38,221 nucleotides of DNA from Utricularia gibba (lineage: Eukaryota > Streptophyta > Magnoliopsida > Lamiales > Lentibulariaceae), in contig NEEC01000045.1 of assembly GCA_002189035.1 (NCBI GenBank), positions 1 through 38,221 on the forward strand, read 5' to 3'. Positions 25,814-38,221 of the stretch are shown here, one piece after another. Position 1 is the first letter of the stretch. Each line of letters starts with the position of its first letter. Made by a program: the position numbers and the translations under genes. The notes beneath the pieces were generated by a model, which searched no databases, was not told where the DNA came from, and saw only the letters and a list, made by a program, of their open reading frames with translations.

Positions 25814-27513
25814 TTGCATAACATGCAGATCCTTGCTCTTCATAGCACACTGTTGGGAAGCCCTTTTCGAGCTCCAAGTATTATAATTTGGAGTTACGTT
25901 TGTCCGATAACTGTGGACATATTAAAAACAAGCCACAACGAAAAGTGTCTTAGGTGTCCTTTCTTGGTGGCTGCGTCTAAGAATGTGCTTCTCGTTCTCG
26001 ACATTGATGCAAATGGGATACACGGCAAAAGAATCAAATAGCCACTAGAGACATGGTGTATGGGAATGGTGCATCAAGAATCAGAAGTATCATAGCAACT
26101 AATTGAATCAATCAACAGCCAAAACATATGGTGTCAAACTTCATCGGATATGCGATCAAGATGGAAAAAAGTCACATGTTACATCATGAATTTCGTGGCA
26201 TCACTTATCCCAACACTGTTGGATATGCGTAAATATTTATTTTTAACAATCCGTGCACGTGTGATTTTTCGGCTGCACCCCGAATGATGATGCGCAATGA
26301 AATGACTACGTCGCACATCCTGGTCCGCGAAGCACCTCTTGCATAACATGCAGATCCTTGCTCTTCATAGCACACTGTTGGGAAGCCCTTTTCGAGCTCC
26401 AAGTATTATAATTTGGAGTTACGTTTGTCCGATAACTGTGGACATATTAAAAAAGGGCCACAACGAAAGGTGTCTCACGTGGCATTCCGTGGTGACTGCA
26501 TTTAATAATGTGCTTCATGTTCTCGAAATTGATGCGAACAACATACAAGGCAAAAGAATCAAATAGCCACTAGAGACATGGTATACGGGAATGGTGCATC
26601 AAGAATCAGAAGTATCATAGCAACTAAATGCATCAACATATGGTGTCAGAATTCATCTACTATGCGATCAAGTTGGAAAAAAGTCACATGCTACATCATG
26701 AATTTCGTGGCATCACTTATCCCAACACTGTTATACACTCTGGATATGCGTAAATATTTATTTTTAATGAATCCCGTGCACGTGTGATTTTTAGGATGCA
26801 CCCCGAATGATGATGCGCAATGAAATGACTACGTCGCACATCCTGGTCCGCGAAGCACCTCTTGCATAACATGCAGATCCTTGCTCTTCATAGCACACTG
26901 TTGGGAAGCCCTTTTCGAGCTCCAAGTATTATAATTTGGAGTTACGTTTGTCCGATAACTGTGGACATATTAAAAACAAGCCACAACGAAAAGTGTCTTA
27001 GGTGTCCTTTCTTGGTGGCTGCGTCTAAGAATGTGCTTCTCGTTCTCGACATTGATGCAAATGGGATACACGGCAAAAGAATCAAATAGCCACTAGAGAC
27101 ATGGTGTATGGGAATGGTGCATCAAGAATCAGAAGTATCATAGCAACTAATTGAATCAATCAACAGCCAAAACATATGGTGTCAAACTTCATCGGATATG
27201 CGATCAAGATGGAAAAAAGTCACATGTTACATCATGAATTTCGTGGCATCACTTATCCCAACACTGTTGTATACTCAGGATATGCGTAAATATTTATTTT
27301 TAACAAATCCGGTGCACGTGTGATTTTTCGGCTGCATCCCGAATGGTGATGCGCAATGAAATGACTACGTCGCACATCCTGGTCCGCGAAGCACCTCTTG
27401 CATAACATGCAGATCCTTGCTCTTCATAGCACACTGTTGGGAAGCCCTTTTCGAGCTCCAAGTATTATAATTTGGAGTTACGTTTGTCCGATAACTGTGG
27501 ACATATTAAAAAA
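25814..27513 (+). repeat. Short higher-order repeat block 3 (B-A-B-A partial)
   Basis: Monomers start at B 25814 (525 bp; lost bases in its tail near 26220-26255), A 26339, B 26862 and A 27398. The A at 27398 has a normal core and then leaves the satellite consensus at about 27514, before V1. Confidence 0.88.
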
Positions 27514-27883
27514 GTAAACATCAACGTGGCAAGGCTAGCATGCCATCAATCAGCATAGCAACTAAATGCATTCACAGATGGCACCTTGCTCTTCATAGCA
27601 CACTGTTGGGAAGCCCTTTTCGAGCTCCAAGTATTATAATTTGGAGTTACGTTTGTCCGATAACTGTGGTAATAACAACTTGGTGCGCAATTATCATTAC
27701 GCAGCATGTCAAGCACATGCGAATTTCGTGGCATCACTTATCCCAACACTGTTATACGGATATTAAATATTTATTTTTATGAATCGCACGTGTTGGATCA
27801 CATGCTGAATTTCGATGCACTCCCGAATGGATGCATGCGCAATGAAATGACTACGTCGCACATCCTGGTCCGCGAAGCACCTC
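27514..27883 (+). repeat. Second scrambled island with a minimal core copy
   Basis: After ATTAAAAAAG at 27504-27513 comes unassignable sequence (AACATCAACGTGGCAAGGC) and then a stripped core at about 27583-27669, from ACCTTGCTCTTCATAGC to GATAACTGTGG. V1 and V2 are replaced by short fragments with many losses, and the tail (27720-27840) is patchy with a rearranged TGCATGCGC. The B monomer at 27884 is normal again. Confidence 0.8.
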
Positions 27884-30800
27884 TTGCATAACATGCAGAT
27901 CCTTGCTCTTCATAGCACACTGTTGGGAAGCCCTTTTCGAGCTCCAAGTATTATAATTTGGAGTTACGTTTGTCCGATAACTGTGGACATATTAAAAACA
28001 AGCCACAACGAAAAGTGTCTTAGGTGTCCTTTCTTGGTGGCTGCGTCTAAGAATGTGCTTCTCGTTCTCGACATTGATGCAAATGGGATACACGGCAAAA
28101 GAATCAAATAGCCACTAGAGACATGGTGTATGGGAATGGTGCATCAAGAATCAGAAGTATCATAGCAACTAATTGAATCAATCAACAGCCAAAACATATG
28201 GTGTCAAACTTCATCGGATATGCGATCAAGATGGAAAAAAGTCACATGTTACATCATGAATTTCGTGGCATCACTTATCCCAACACTGTTGTATACTCAG
28301 GATATGCGTAAATATTTATTTTTAACAAATCCGGTGCACGTGTGATTTTTCGGCTGCATCCCGAATGGTGATGCGCAATGAAATGACTACGTCGCACATC
28401 CTGGTCCGCGAAACACCTCTTGCATAACATGCAGATCCTTGCTCTTCATAGCACACTGTTGGGAAGCCCTTTTCGAGCTCCAAGTATTATAATTTGGAGT
28501 TACGTTTGTCCGATAACTGTGGACATATTAAAAAAGGGCCACAACGAAAGGTGTCTCACGTGGCATTCCGTGGTGACTGCATTTAATAATGTGCTTCATG
28601 TTCTCGAAATTGATGCGAACAACATACAAGGCAAAAGAATCAAATAGCCACTAGAGACATGGTATACGGGAATGGTGCATCAAGAATCAGAAGTATCATA
28701 GCAACTAAATGCATCAACATATGGTGTCAGAATTCATCTACTATGCGATCAAGTTGGAAAAAAGTCACATGCTACATCATGAATTTCGTGGCATCACTTA
28801 TCCCAACACTGTTATACACTCTGGATATGCGTAAATATTTATTTTTAATGAATCCCGTGCACGTGTGATTTTTAGGATGCACCCCGAATGATGATGCGCA
28901 ATGAAATGACTACGTCGCACATCCTGGTCCGCGAAGCACCTCTTGCATAACATGCAGATCCTTGCTCTTCATAGCACACTGTTGGGAAGCCCTTTTCGAG
29001 CTCCAAGTATTATAATTTGGAGTTACGTTTGTCCGATAACTGTGGACATATTAAAAACAAGCCACAACGAAAAGTGTCTTAGGTGTCCTTTCTTGGTGGC
29101 TGCGTCTAAGAATGTGCTTCTCGTTCTCGACATTGATGCAAATGGGATACACGGCAAAAGAATCAAATAGCCACTAGAGACATGGTGTATGGGAATGGTG
29201 CATCAAGAATCAGAAGTATCATAGCAACTAATTGAATCAATCAACAGCCAAAACATATGGTGTCAAACTTCATCGGATATGCGATCAAGATGGAAAAAAG
29301 TCACATGTTACATCATGAATTTCGTGGCATCACTTATCCCAACACTGTTGTATACTCAGGATATGCGTAAATATTTATTTTTAACAAATCCGGTGCACGT
29401 GTGATTTTTCGGCTGCATCCCGAATGGTGATGCGCAATGAAATGACTACGTCGCACATCCTGGTCCGCGAAACACCTCTTGCATAACATGCAGATCCTTG
29501 CTCTTCATAGCACACTGTTGGGAAGCCCTTTTCGAGCTCCAAGTATTATAATTTGGAGTTACGTTTGTCCGATAACTGTGGACATATTAAAAAAGGGCCA
29601 CAACGAAAGGTGTCTCACGTGGCATTCCGTGGTGACTGCATTTAATAATGTGCTTCATGTTCTCGAAATTGATGCGAACAACATACAAGGCAAAAGAATC
29701 AAATAGCCACTAGAGACATGGTATACGGGAATGGTGCATCAAGAATCAGAAGTATCATAGCAACTAAATGCATCAACATATGGTGTCAGAATTCATCTAC
29801 TATGCGATCAAGTTGGAAAAAAGTCACATGCTACATCATGAATTTCGTGGCATCACTTATCCCAACACTGTTATACACTCTGGATATGCGTAAATATTTA
29901 TTTTTAATGAATCCCGTGCACGTGTGATTTTTAGGATGCACCCCGAATGATGATGCGCAATGAAATGACTACGTCGCACATCCTGGTCCGCGAAGCACCT
30001 CTTGCATAACATGCAGATCCTTGCTCTTCATAGCACACTGTTGGGAAGCCCTTTTCGAGCTCCAAGTATTATAATTTGGAGTTACGTTTGTCCGATAACT
30101 GTGGACATATTAAAAACAAGCCACAACGAAAAGTGTCTTAGGTGTCCTTTCTTGGTGGCTGCGTCTAAGAATGTGCTTCTCGTTCTCGACATTGATGCAA
30201 ATGGGATACACGGCAAAAGAATCAAATAGCCACTAGAGACATGGTGTATGGGAATGGTGCATCAAGAATCAGAAGTATCATAGCAACTAATTGAATCAAT
30301 CAACAGCCAAAACATATGGTGTCAAACTTCATCGGATATGCGATCAAGATGGAAAAAAGTCACATGTTACATCATGAATTTCGTGGCATCACTTATCCCA
30401 ACACTGTTGTATACTCAGGATATGCGTAAATATTTATTTTTAACAAATCCGGTGCACGTGTGATTTTTCGGCTGCATCCCGAATGGTGATGCGCAATGAA
30501 ATGACTACGTCGCACATCCTGGTCCGCGAAGCACCTCTTGCATAACATGCAGATCCTTGCTCTTCATAGCACACTGTTGGGAAGCCCTTTTCGAGCTCCA
30601 AGTATTATAATTTGGAGTTACGTTTGTCCGATAACTGTGGACATATTAAAAAAGGGCCACAACGAAAGGTGTCTCACGTGGCATTCCGTGGTGACTGCAT
30701 TTAATAATGTGCTTCATGTTCTCGAAATTGATGCGAACAACATACAAGGCAAAAGAATCAAATAGCCACTAGAGACATGGTATACGGGAATGGTGCATCA

Positions 30801-33308
30801 AGAATCAGAAGTATCATAGCAACTAAATGCATCAACATATGGTGTCAGAATTCATCTACTATGCGATCAAGTTGGAAAAAAGTCACATGCTACATCATGA
30901 ATTTCGTGGCATCACTTATCCCAACACTGTTATACACTCTGGATATGCGTAAATATTTATTTTTAATGAATCCCGTGCACGTGTGATTTTTAGGATGCAC
31001 CCCGAATGATGATGCGCAATGAAATGACTACGTCGCACATCCTGGTCCGCGAAGCACCTCTTGCATAACATGCAGATCCTTGCTCTTCATAGCACACTGT
31101 TGGGAAGCCCTTTTCGAGCTCCAAGTATTATAATTTGGAGTTACGTTTGTCCGATAACTGTGGACATATTAAAAACAAGCCACAACGAAAAGTGTCTTAG
31201 GTGTCCTTTCTTGGTGGCTGCGTCTAAGAATGTGCTTCTCGTTCTCGACATTGATGCAAATGGGATACACGGCAAAAGAATCAAATAGCCACTAGAGACA
31301 TGGTGTATGGGAATGGTGCATCAAGAATCAGAAGTATCATAGCAACTAATTGAATCAATCAACAGCCAAAACATATGGTGTCAAACTTCATCGGATATGC
31401 GATCAAGATGGAAAAAAGTCACATGTTACATCATGAATTTCGTGGCATCACTTATCCCAACACTGTTGTATACTCAGGATATGCGTAAATATTTATTTTT
31501 AACAAATCCGGTGCACGTGTGATTTTTCGGCTGCATCCCGAATGGTGATGCGCAATGAAATGACTACGTCGCACATCCTGGTCCGCGAAACACCTCTTGC
31601 ATAACATGCAGATCCTTGCTCTTCATAGCACACTGTTGGGAAGCCCTTTTCGAGCTCCAAGTATTATAATTTGGAGTTACGTTTGTCCGATAACTGTGGA
31701 CATATTAAAAAAGGGCCACAACGAAAGGTGTCTCACGTGGCATTCCGTGGTGACTGCATTTAATAATGTGCTTCATGTTCTCGAAATTGATGCGAACAAC
31801 ATACAAGGCAAAAGAATCAAATAGCCACTAGAGACATGGTATACGGGAATGGTGCATCAAGAATCAGAAGTATCATAGCAACTAAATGCATCAACATATG
31901 GTGTCAGAATTCATCTACTATGCGATCAAGTTGGAAAAAAGTCACATGCTACATCATGAATTTCGTGGCATCACTTATCCCAACACTGTTATACACTCTG
32001 GATATGCGTAAATATTTATTTTTAATGAATCCCGTGCACGTGTGATTTTTAGGATGCACCCCGAATGATGATGCGCAATGAAATGACTACGTCGCACATC
32101 CTGGTCCGCGAAGCACCTCTTGCATAACATGCAGATCCTTGCTCTTCATAGCACACTGTTGGGAAGCCCTTTTCGAGCTCCAAGTATTATAATTTGGAGT
32201 TACGTTTGTCCGATAACTGTGGACATATTAAAAACAAGCCACAACGAAAAGTGTCTTAGGTGTCCTTTCTTGGTGGCTGCGTCTAAGAATGTGCTTCTCG
32301 TTCTCGACATTGATGCAAATGGGATACACGGCAAAAGAATCAAATAGCCACTAGAGACATGGTGTATGGGAATGGTGCATCAAGAATCAGAAGTATCATA
32401 GCAACTAATTGAATCAATCAACAGCCAAAACATATGGTGTCAAACTTCATCGGATATGCGATCAAGATGGAAAAAAGTCACATGTTACATCATGAATTTC
32501 GTGGCATCACTTATCCCAACACTGTTGTATACTCAGGATATGCGTAAATATTTATTTTTAACAAATCCGGTGCACGTGTGATTTTTCGGCTGCATCCCGA
32601 ATGGTGATGCGCAATGAAATGACTACGTCGCACATCCTGGTCCGCGAAACACCTCTTGCATAACATGCAGATCCTTGCTCTTCATAGCACACTGTTGGGA
32701 AGCCCTTTTCGAGCTCCAAGTATTATAATTTGGAGTTACGTTTGTCCGATAACTGTGGACATATTAAAAAAGGGCCACAACGAAAGGTGTCTCACGTGGC
32801 ATTCCGTGGTGACTGCATTTAATAATGTGCTTCATGTTCTCGAAATTGATGCGAACAACATACAAGGCAAAAGAATCAAATAGCCACTAGAGACATGGTA
32901 TACGGGAATGGTGCATCAAGAATCAGAAGTATCATAGCAACTAAATGCATCAACATATGGTGTCAGAATTCATCTACTATGCGATCAAGTTGGAAAAAAG
33001 TCACATGCTACATCATGAATTTCGTGGCATCACTTATCCCAACACTGTTATACACTCTGGATATGCGTAAATATTTATTTTTAATGAATCCCGTGCACGT
33101 GTGATTTTTAGGATGCACCCCGAATGATGATGCGCAATGAAATGACTACGTCGCACATCCTGGTCCGCGAAGCACCTCTTGCATAACATGCAGATCCTTG
33201 CTCTTCATAGCACACTGTTGGGAAGCCCTTTTCGAGCTCCAAGTATTATAATTTGGAGTTACGTTTGTCCGATAACTGTGGACATATTAAAAACAAGCCA
33301 CAACGAAA
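27884..33308 (+). repeat. Clean higher-order repeat block 4 (about 5.1 dimers)
   Basis: One B at 27884, then dimers at 28420, 29479, 30538, 31597 and 32656, all 1059 bp apart and visually identical to the reference except at the G/A site (A, A, G, A, A). It ends in V1 of the B monomer at 33179, within about 15 bases of the equivalent point at which block 2 ends. Confidence 0.93.
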
Positions 33309-34219
33309 GAATTGTCTTAGGTGTCCACGTTGGTGGCTGCGTCTACGTGTGCTTCTCGTTCTCGACATTGATGCATAATGGGATAGCACGGCAACATAAT
33401 AGCCACTAGAAGACACATCAAATGTATGGAGACATGGTGCATCAAGAATCAGAAGTATCATAGCAACTAAAATCAATCAACATATGGTGTCAAATTCATC
33501 TATATGCGATCAAGATGGAAAAAAGTCACATGTTACATCATGAATTTCGTGGCATCACTTATCCCAACACTGTTGTATACTCAGGATATGCGTAAATATT
33601 TATTTTTAACAATCCGTGCACGTGTGATTTTTAGGATGCACCCGAATGATGATGCGCAATGAAATGACTACGTCGCACATCCTGGTCCGCGAAGCACCTC
33701 TTGCATAACATGCAGATCCTTGCTCTTCATAGCACACTGTTGGGAAGCCCTTTTCGAGCTCCAAGTATTATAATTTGGAGTTACGTTTGTCCGATAACTG
33801 TGGACATATTAAAAAAAGCCACAACGAAAGTGTCTTAGGTGTCCTTCTTGGTGGCTGCGTTAATAATGTGCTTCATGTTCTCGAAATTGATGCGAACAAC
33901 ATACAAGGCAAAAGAATCAAATAGCCACTAGAGACATGGTATACGGGAATGGTGCATCAAGAATCAGAAGTATCATAGCAACTAAATGCATCAACATATG
34001 GTGTCAGAATTCATCTACTATGCGATCAAGTTGGAAAAAAGTCACATGCTACATCATGAATTTCGTGGCATCACTTATCCCAACACTGTTATACACTCTG
34101 GATATGCGTAAATATTTATTTTTAATGAATCCCGTGCACGTGTGATTTTTAGGATGCACCCCGAATGATGATGCGCAATGAAATGACTACGTCGCACATC
34201 CTGGTCCGCGAAGCACCTC
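33309..34219 (+). repeat. Diverged B tail followed by one hybrid monomer
   Basis: From 33309 the B monomer carries insertions as well as losses (AAGAATTGTC, GTCCACGTTGG, GCATAATGGGATAGCACGG, GAAGACACATCAAATG), which is unusual since most other defects in the window are losses. Its V2 lacks the 13-bp insertion. The monomer starting at 33701 (519 bp) is B in the first part of V1 and A from TTAATAATGTGC on, so it is a B/A recombinant or mixture. Confidence 0.85.
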
Positions 34220-37200
34220 TTGCATAACATGCAGATCCTTGCTCTTCATAGCACACTGTTGGGAAGCCCTTTTCGAGCTCCAAGTATTATAATTTGGAGT
34301 TACGTTTGTCCGATAACTGTGGACATATTAAAAACAAGCCACAACGAAAAGTGTCTTAGGTGTCCTTTCTTGGTGGCTGCGTCTAAGAATGTGCTTCTCG
34401 TTCTCGACATTGATGCAAATGGGATACACGGCAAAAGAATCAAATAGCCACTAGAGACATGGTGTATGGGAATGGTGCATCAAGAATCAGAAGTATCATA
34501 GCAACTAATTGAATCAATCAACAGCCAAAACATATGGTGTCAAACTTCATCGGATATGCGATCAAGATGGAAAAAAGTCACATGTTACATCATGAATTTC
34601 GTGGCATCACTTATCCCAACACTGTTGTATACTCAGGATATGCGTAAATATTTATTTTTAACAAATCCGTGCACGTGTGATTTTTCGGCTGCATCCCGAA
34701 TGGTGATGCGCAATGAAATGACTACGTCGCACATCCTGGTCCGCGAAACACCTCTTGCATAACATGCAGATCCTTGCTCTTCATAGCACACTGTTGGGAA
34801 GCCCTTTTCGAGCTCCAAGTATTATAATTTGGAGTTACGTTTGTCCGATAACTGTGGACATATTAAAAAAGGGCCACAACGAAAGGTGTCTCACGTGGCA
34901 TTCCGTGGTGACTGCATTTAATAATGTGCTTCATGTTCTCGAAATTGATGCGAACAACATACAAGGCAAAAGAATCAAATAGCCACTAGAGACATGGTAT
35001 ACGGGAATGGTGCATCAAGAATCAGAAGTATCATAGCAACTAAATGCATCAACATATGGTGTCAGAATTCATCTACTATGCGATCAAGTTGGAAAAAAGT
35101 CACATGCTACATCATGAATTTCGTGGCATCACTTATCCCAACACTGTTATACACTCTGGATATGCGTAAATATTTATTTTTAATGAATCCCGTGCACGTG
35201 TGATTTTTAGGATGCACCCCGAATGATGATGCGCAATGAAATGACTACGTCGCACATCCTGGTCCGCGAAGCACCTCTTGCATAACATGCAGATCCTTGC
35301 TCTTCATAGCACACTGTTGGGAAGCCCTTTTCGAGCTCCAAGTATTATAATTTGGAGTTACGTTTGTCCGATAACTGTGGACATATTAAAAACAAGCCAC
35401 AACGAAAAGTGTCTTAGGTGTCCTTTCTTGGTGGCTGCGTCTAAGAATGTGCTTCTCGTTCTCGACATTGATGCAAATGGGATACACGGCAAAAGAATCA
35501 AATAGCCACTAGAGACATGGTGTATGGGAATGGTGCATCAAGAATCAGAAGTATCATAGCAACTAATTGAATCAATCAACAGCCAAAACATATGGTGTCA
35601 AACTTCATCGGATATGCGATCAAGATGGAAAAAAGTCACATGTTACATCATGAATTTCGTGGCATCACTTATCCCAACACTGTTGTATACTCAGGATATG
35701 CGTAAATATTTATTTTTAACAAATCCGTGCACGTGTGATTTTTCGGCTGCATCCCGAATGGTGATGCGCAATGAAATGACTACGTCGCACATCCTGGTCC
35801 GCGAAACACCTCTTGCATAACATGCAGATCCTTGCTCTTCATAGCACACTGTTGGGAAGCCCTTTTCGAGCTCCAAGTATTATAATTTGGAGTTACGTTT
35901 GTCCGATAACTGTGGACATATTAAAAAAGGGCCACAACGAAAGGTGTCTCACGTGGCATTCCGTGGTGACTGCATTTAATAATGTGCTTCATGTTCTCGA
36001 AATTGATGCGAACAACATACAAGGCAAAAGAATCAAATAGCCACTAGAGACATGGTATACGGGAATGGTGCATCAAGAATCAGAAGTATCATAGCAACTA
36101 AATGCATCAACATATGGTGTCAGAATTCATCTACTATGCGATCAAGTTGGAAAAAAGTCACATGCTACATCATGAATTTCGTGGCATCACTTATCCCAAC
36201 ACTGTTATACACTCTGGATATGCGTAAATATTTATTTTTAATGAATCCCGTGCACGTGTGATTTTTAGGATGCACCCCGAATGATGATGCGCAATGAAAT
36301 GACTACGTCGCACATCCTGGTCCGCGAAGCACCTCTTGCATAACATGCAGATCCTTGCTCTTCATAGCACACTGTTGGGAAGCCCTTTTCGAGCTCCAAG
36401 TATTATAATTTGGAGTTACGTTTGTCCGATAACTGTGGACATATTAAAAACAAGCCACAACGAAAAGTGTCTTAGGTGTCCTTTCTTGGTGGCTGCGTCT
36501 AAGAATGTGCTTCTCGTTCTCGACATTGATGCAAATGGGATACACGGCAAAAGAATCAAATAGCCACTAGAGACATGGTGTATGGGAATGGTGCATCAAG
36601 AATCAGAAGTATCATAGCAACTAATTGAATCAATCAACAGCCAAAACATATGGTGTCAAACTTCATCGGATATGCGATCAAGATGGAAAAAAGTCACATG
36701 TTACATCATGAATTTCGTGGCATCACTTATCCCAACACTGTTATACTCAGGATATGCGTAAATATTTATTTTTAACAAATCCGGTGCACGTGTGATTTTT
36801 CGGCTGCATCCCGAATGGTGATGCGCAATGAAATGACTACGTCGCACATCCTGGTCCGCGAAACACCTCTTGCATAACATGCAGATCCTTGCTCTTCATA
36901 GCACACTGTTGGGAAGCCCTTTTCGAGCTCCAAGTATTATAATTTGGAGTTACGTTTGTCCGATAACTGTGGACATATTAAAAAAAGGGCCACAACGAAA
37001 GGTGTCTCACGTGGCATTCCGTGGTGACTGCATTTAATAATGTGCTTCATGTTCTCGAAATTGATGCGAACAACATACAAGGCAAAAGAATCAAATAGCC
37101 ACTAGAGACATGGTATACGGGAATGGTGCATCAAGAATCAGAAGTATCATAGCAACTAAATGCATCAACATATGGTGTCAGAATTCATCTACTATGCGAT

Positions 37201-38221
37201 CAAGTTGGAAAAAAGTCACATGCTACATCATGAATTTCGTGGCATCACTTATCCCAACACTGTTATACACTCTGGATATGCGTAAATATTTATTTTTAAT
37301 GAATCCCGTGCACGTGTGATTTTTAGGATGCACCCCGAATGATGATGCGCAATGAAATGACTACGTCGCACATCCTGGTCCGCGAAGCACCTCTTGCATA
37401 ACATGCAGATCCTTGCTCTTCATAGCACACTGTTGGGAAGCCCTTTTCGAGCTCCAAGTATTATAATTTGGAGTTACGTTTGTCCGATAACTGTGGACAT
37501 ATTAAAAACAAGCCACAACGAAAAGTGTCTTAGGTGTCCTTTCTTGGTGGCTGCGTCTAAGAATGTGCTTCTCGTTCTCGACATTGATGCAAATGGATAC
37601 ACGGCAAAAGAATCAAATAGCCACTAGAGACATGGTGTATGGGAATGGTGCATCAAGAATCAGAAGTATCATAGCAACTAATTGAATCAATCAACAGCCA
37701 AAACATATGGTGTCAAACTTCATCGGATATGCGATCAAGATGGAAAAAAGTCACATGTTACATCATGAATTTCGTGGCATCACTTATCCCAACACTGTTA
37801 TACACTCAGGATATGCGTAATATTTATTTTTAACAAATCCGGTGCACGTGTGATTTTTCGGATGCACCCGAATTGATGCGCAATGAAATGACTACGTCGC
37901 ACATCCTGGTCCGCGAAACACCTCTTGCATAACATGCAGATCCTTGCTCTTCATAGCACACTGTTGGGAAGCCCTTTTCGAGCTCCAAGTATTATAATTT
38001 GGAGTTACGTTTGTCCGATAACTGTGGACATATTAAAAAAGGCCACAACGAAAGGTGTCTCACGTGGCATTCCGTGGTGACTGCATTTAATAATGTGCTT
38101 CATGTTCTCGAAATTGATGCGAACAACATACAAGGCAAAAGAATCAAATAGCCACTAGAGACATGGTATACGGGAATGGTGCATCAAGAATCAGAAGTAT
38201 CATAGCAACTAAATGCATCAA
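34220..38221 (+). repeat. Higher-order repeat block 5, cut by the window edge
   Basis: B 34220, then dimers at 34755, 35813 and 36870 and a partial A from 37925. Spacings are 1058, 1057 and 1055 because each B tail has lost one or a few bases (AATCCGTGC near 34665 and 35723; CTGTTATACTC near 36737; AAATGGATAC near 37591; GCGTAATATTT and GAATTGATG near 37815-37876). The window ends in V2 of an A monomer, at ATGCATCAA. Confidence 0.9.

Larger units (their letters stand above)
1..38221 (+). repeat. Satellite DNA array, A-B dimeric higher-order repeat
   Basis: The window is a continuous head-to-tail array with no unit in inverted orientation and no gene-like sequence. A core motif (CTTGCATAACATGCAG) or a recognisable remnant recurs about 76 times, usually 523 then 536 bp apart, giving a 1059-bp period. 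The regularity, the near-identity of neighbouring units and the absence of long reading frames identify tandem satellite DNA of a eukaryotic chromosome. Short open frames recur once per monomer, many from a TTG codon, and only reflect the repetition. Satellites of this size class in grasses lie at centromeres or subtelomeres; which applies here cannot be told because neither array edge nor flanking DNA is present. Strand is arbitrary and marks the orientation used here. Confidence 0.98.

Noticed and set aside
1-38221. CRISPR array or bacterial repeat system
   Set aside because: Units are over 500 bp, contiguous, and without short repeats separated by unique spacers; no associated genes.

Overview
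The whole 38.2 kb window is one head-to-tail satellite DNA array. I see no protein-coding gene, tRNA, rRNA, transposon or CRISPR array. Every stretch is built from a monomer of about 520-536 bp, always in the same orientation. About 76 copies of its most conserved part can be located. A long, homogenised satellite of this kind points to a eukaryotic nuclear genome, either pericentromeric/centromeric or subtelomeric heterochromatin. The monomer length falls in the range of grass satellites such as wheat CentT550/CentT566, TaiI or rye pSc250, but I cannot confirm family or species from memory, so organism is left open (plant is a guess).

There are two monomer types. Type A (523 bp) and type B (536 bp) alternate to give a 1059 bp A-B higher-order repeat (HOR). 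A and B share a 165-bp core with no difference except one G/A site. They differ at about 23 of 97 positions just after the core (window V1), by a 13-bp indel (window V2), and at scattered positions in the tail (window V3). Coordinates of monomers below start at the TTG of the core motif CTTGCATAACATGCAG.

Layout: 1-4379, A-like and A/B-hybrid monomers lacking the 13-bp insertion; 4380-10675, alternating A/B with small deletions and one B-B break; 10676-18850, clean HOR; 18851-19412, truncated monomers; 19413-24295, clean HOR; 24296-25813, scrambled and shortened monomers with a little non-satellite sequence; 25814-27513, mostly clean HOR; 27514-27883, scrambled; 27884-33308, clean HOR; 33309-34219, one diverged B tail and one hybrid monomer; 34220-38221, clean HOR.

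The most informative observation is how the imperfect monomers differ. At many of the sites where A and B disagree, the imperfect copies have no base at all, while sites where A and B agree are mostly kept. Real mutation does not do this easily. It is what a consensus made from mixed A and B reads would look like, so the imperfect and scrambled blocks may be assembly artefacts rather than biology. The 165-bp core, its dyad, and the 1059-bp HOR are the robust biological signals.
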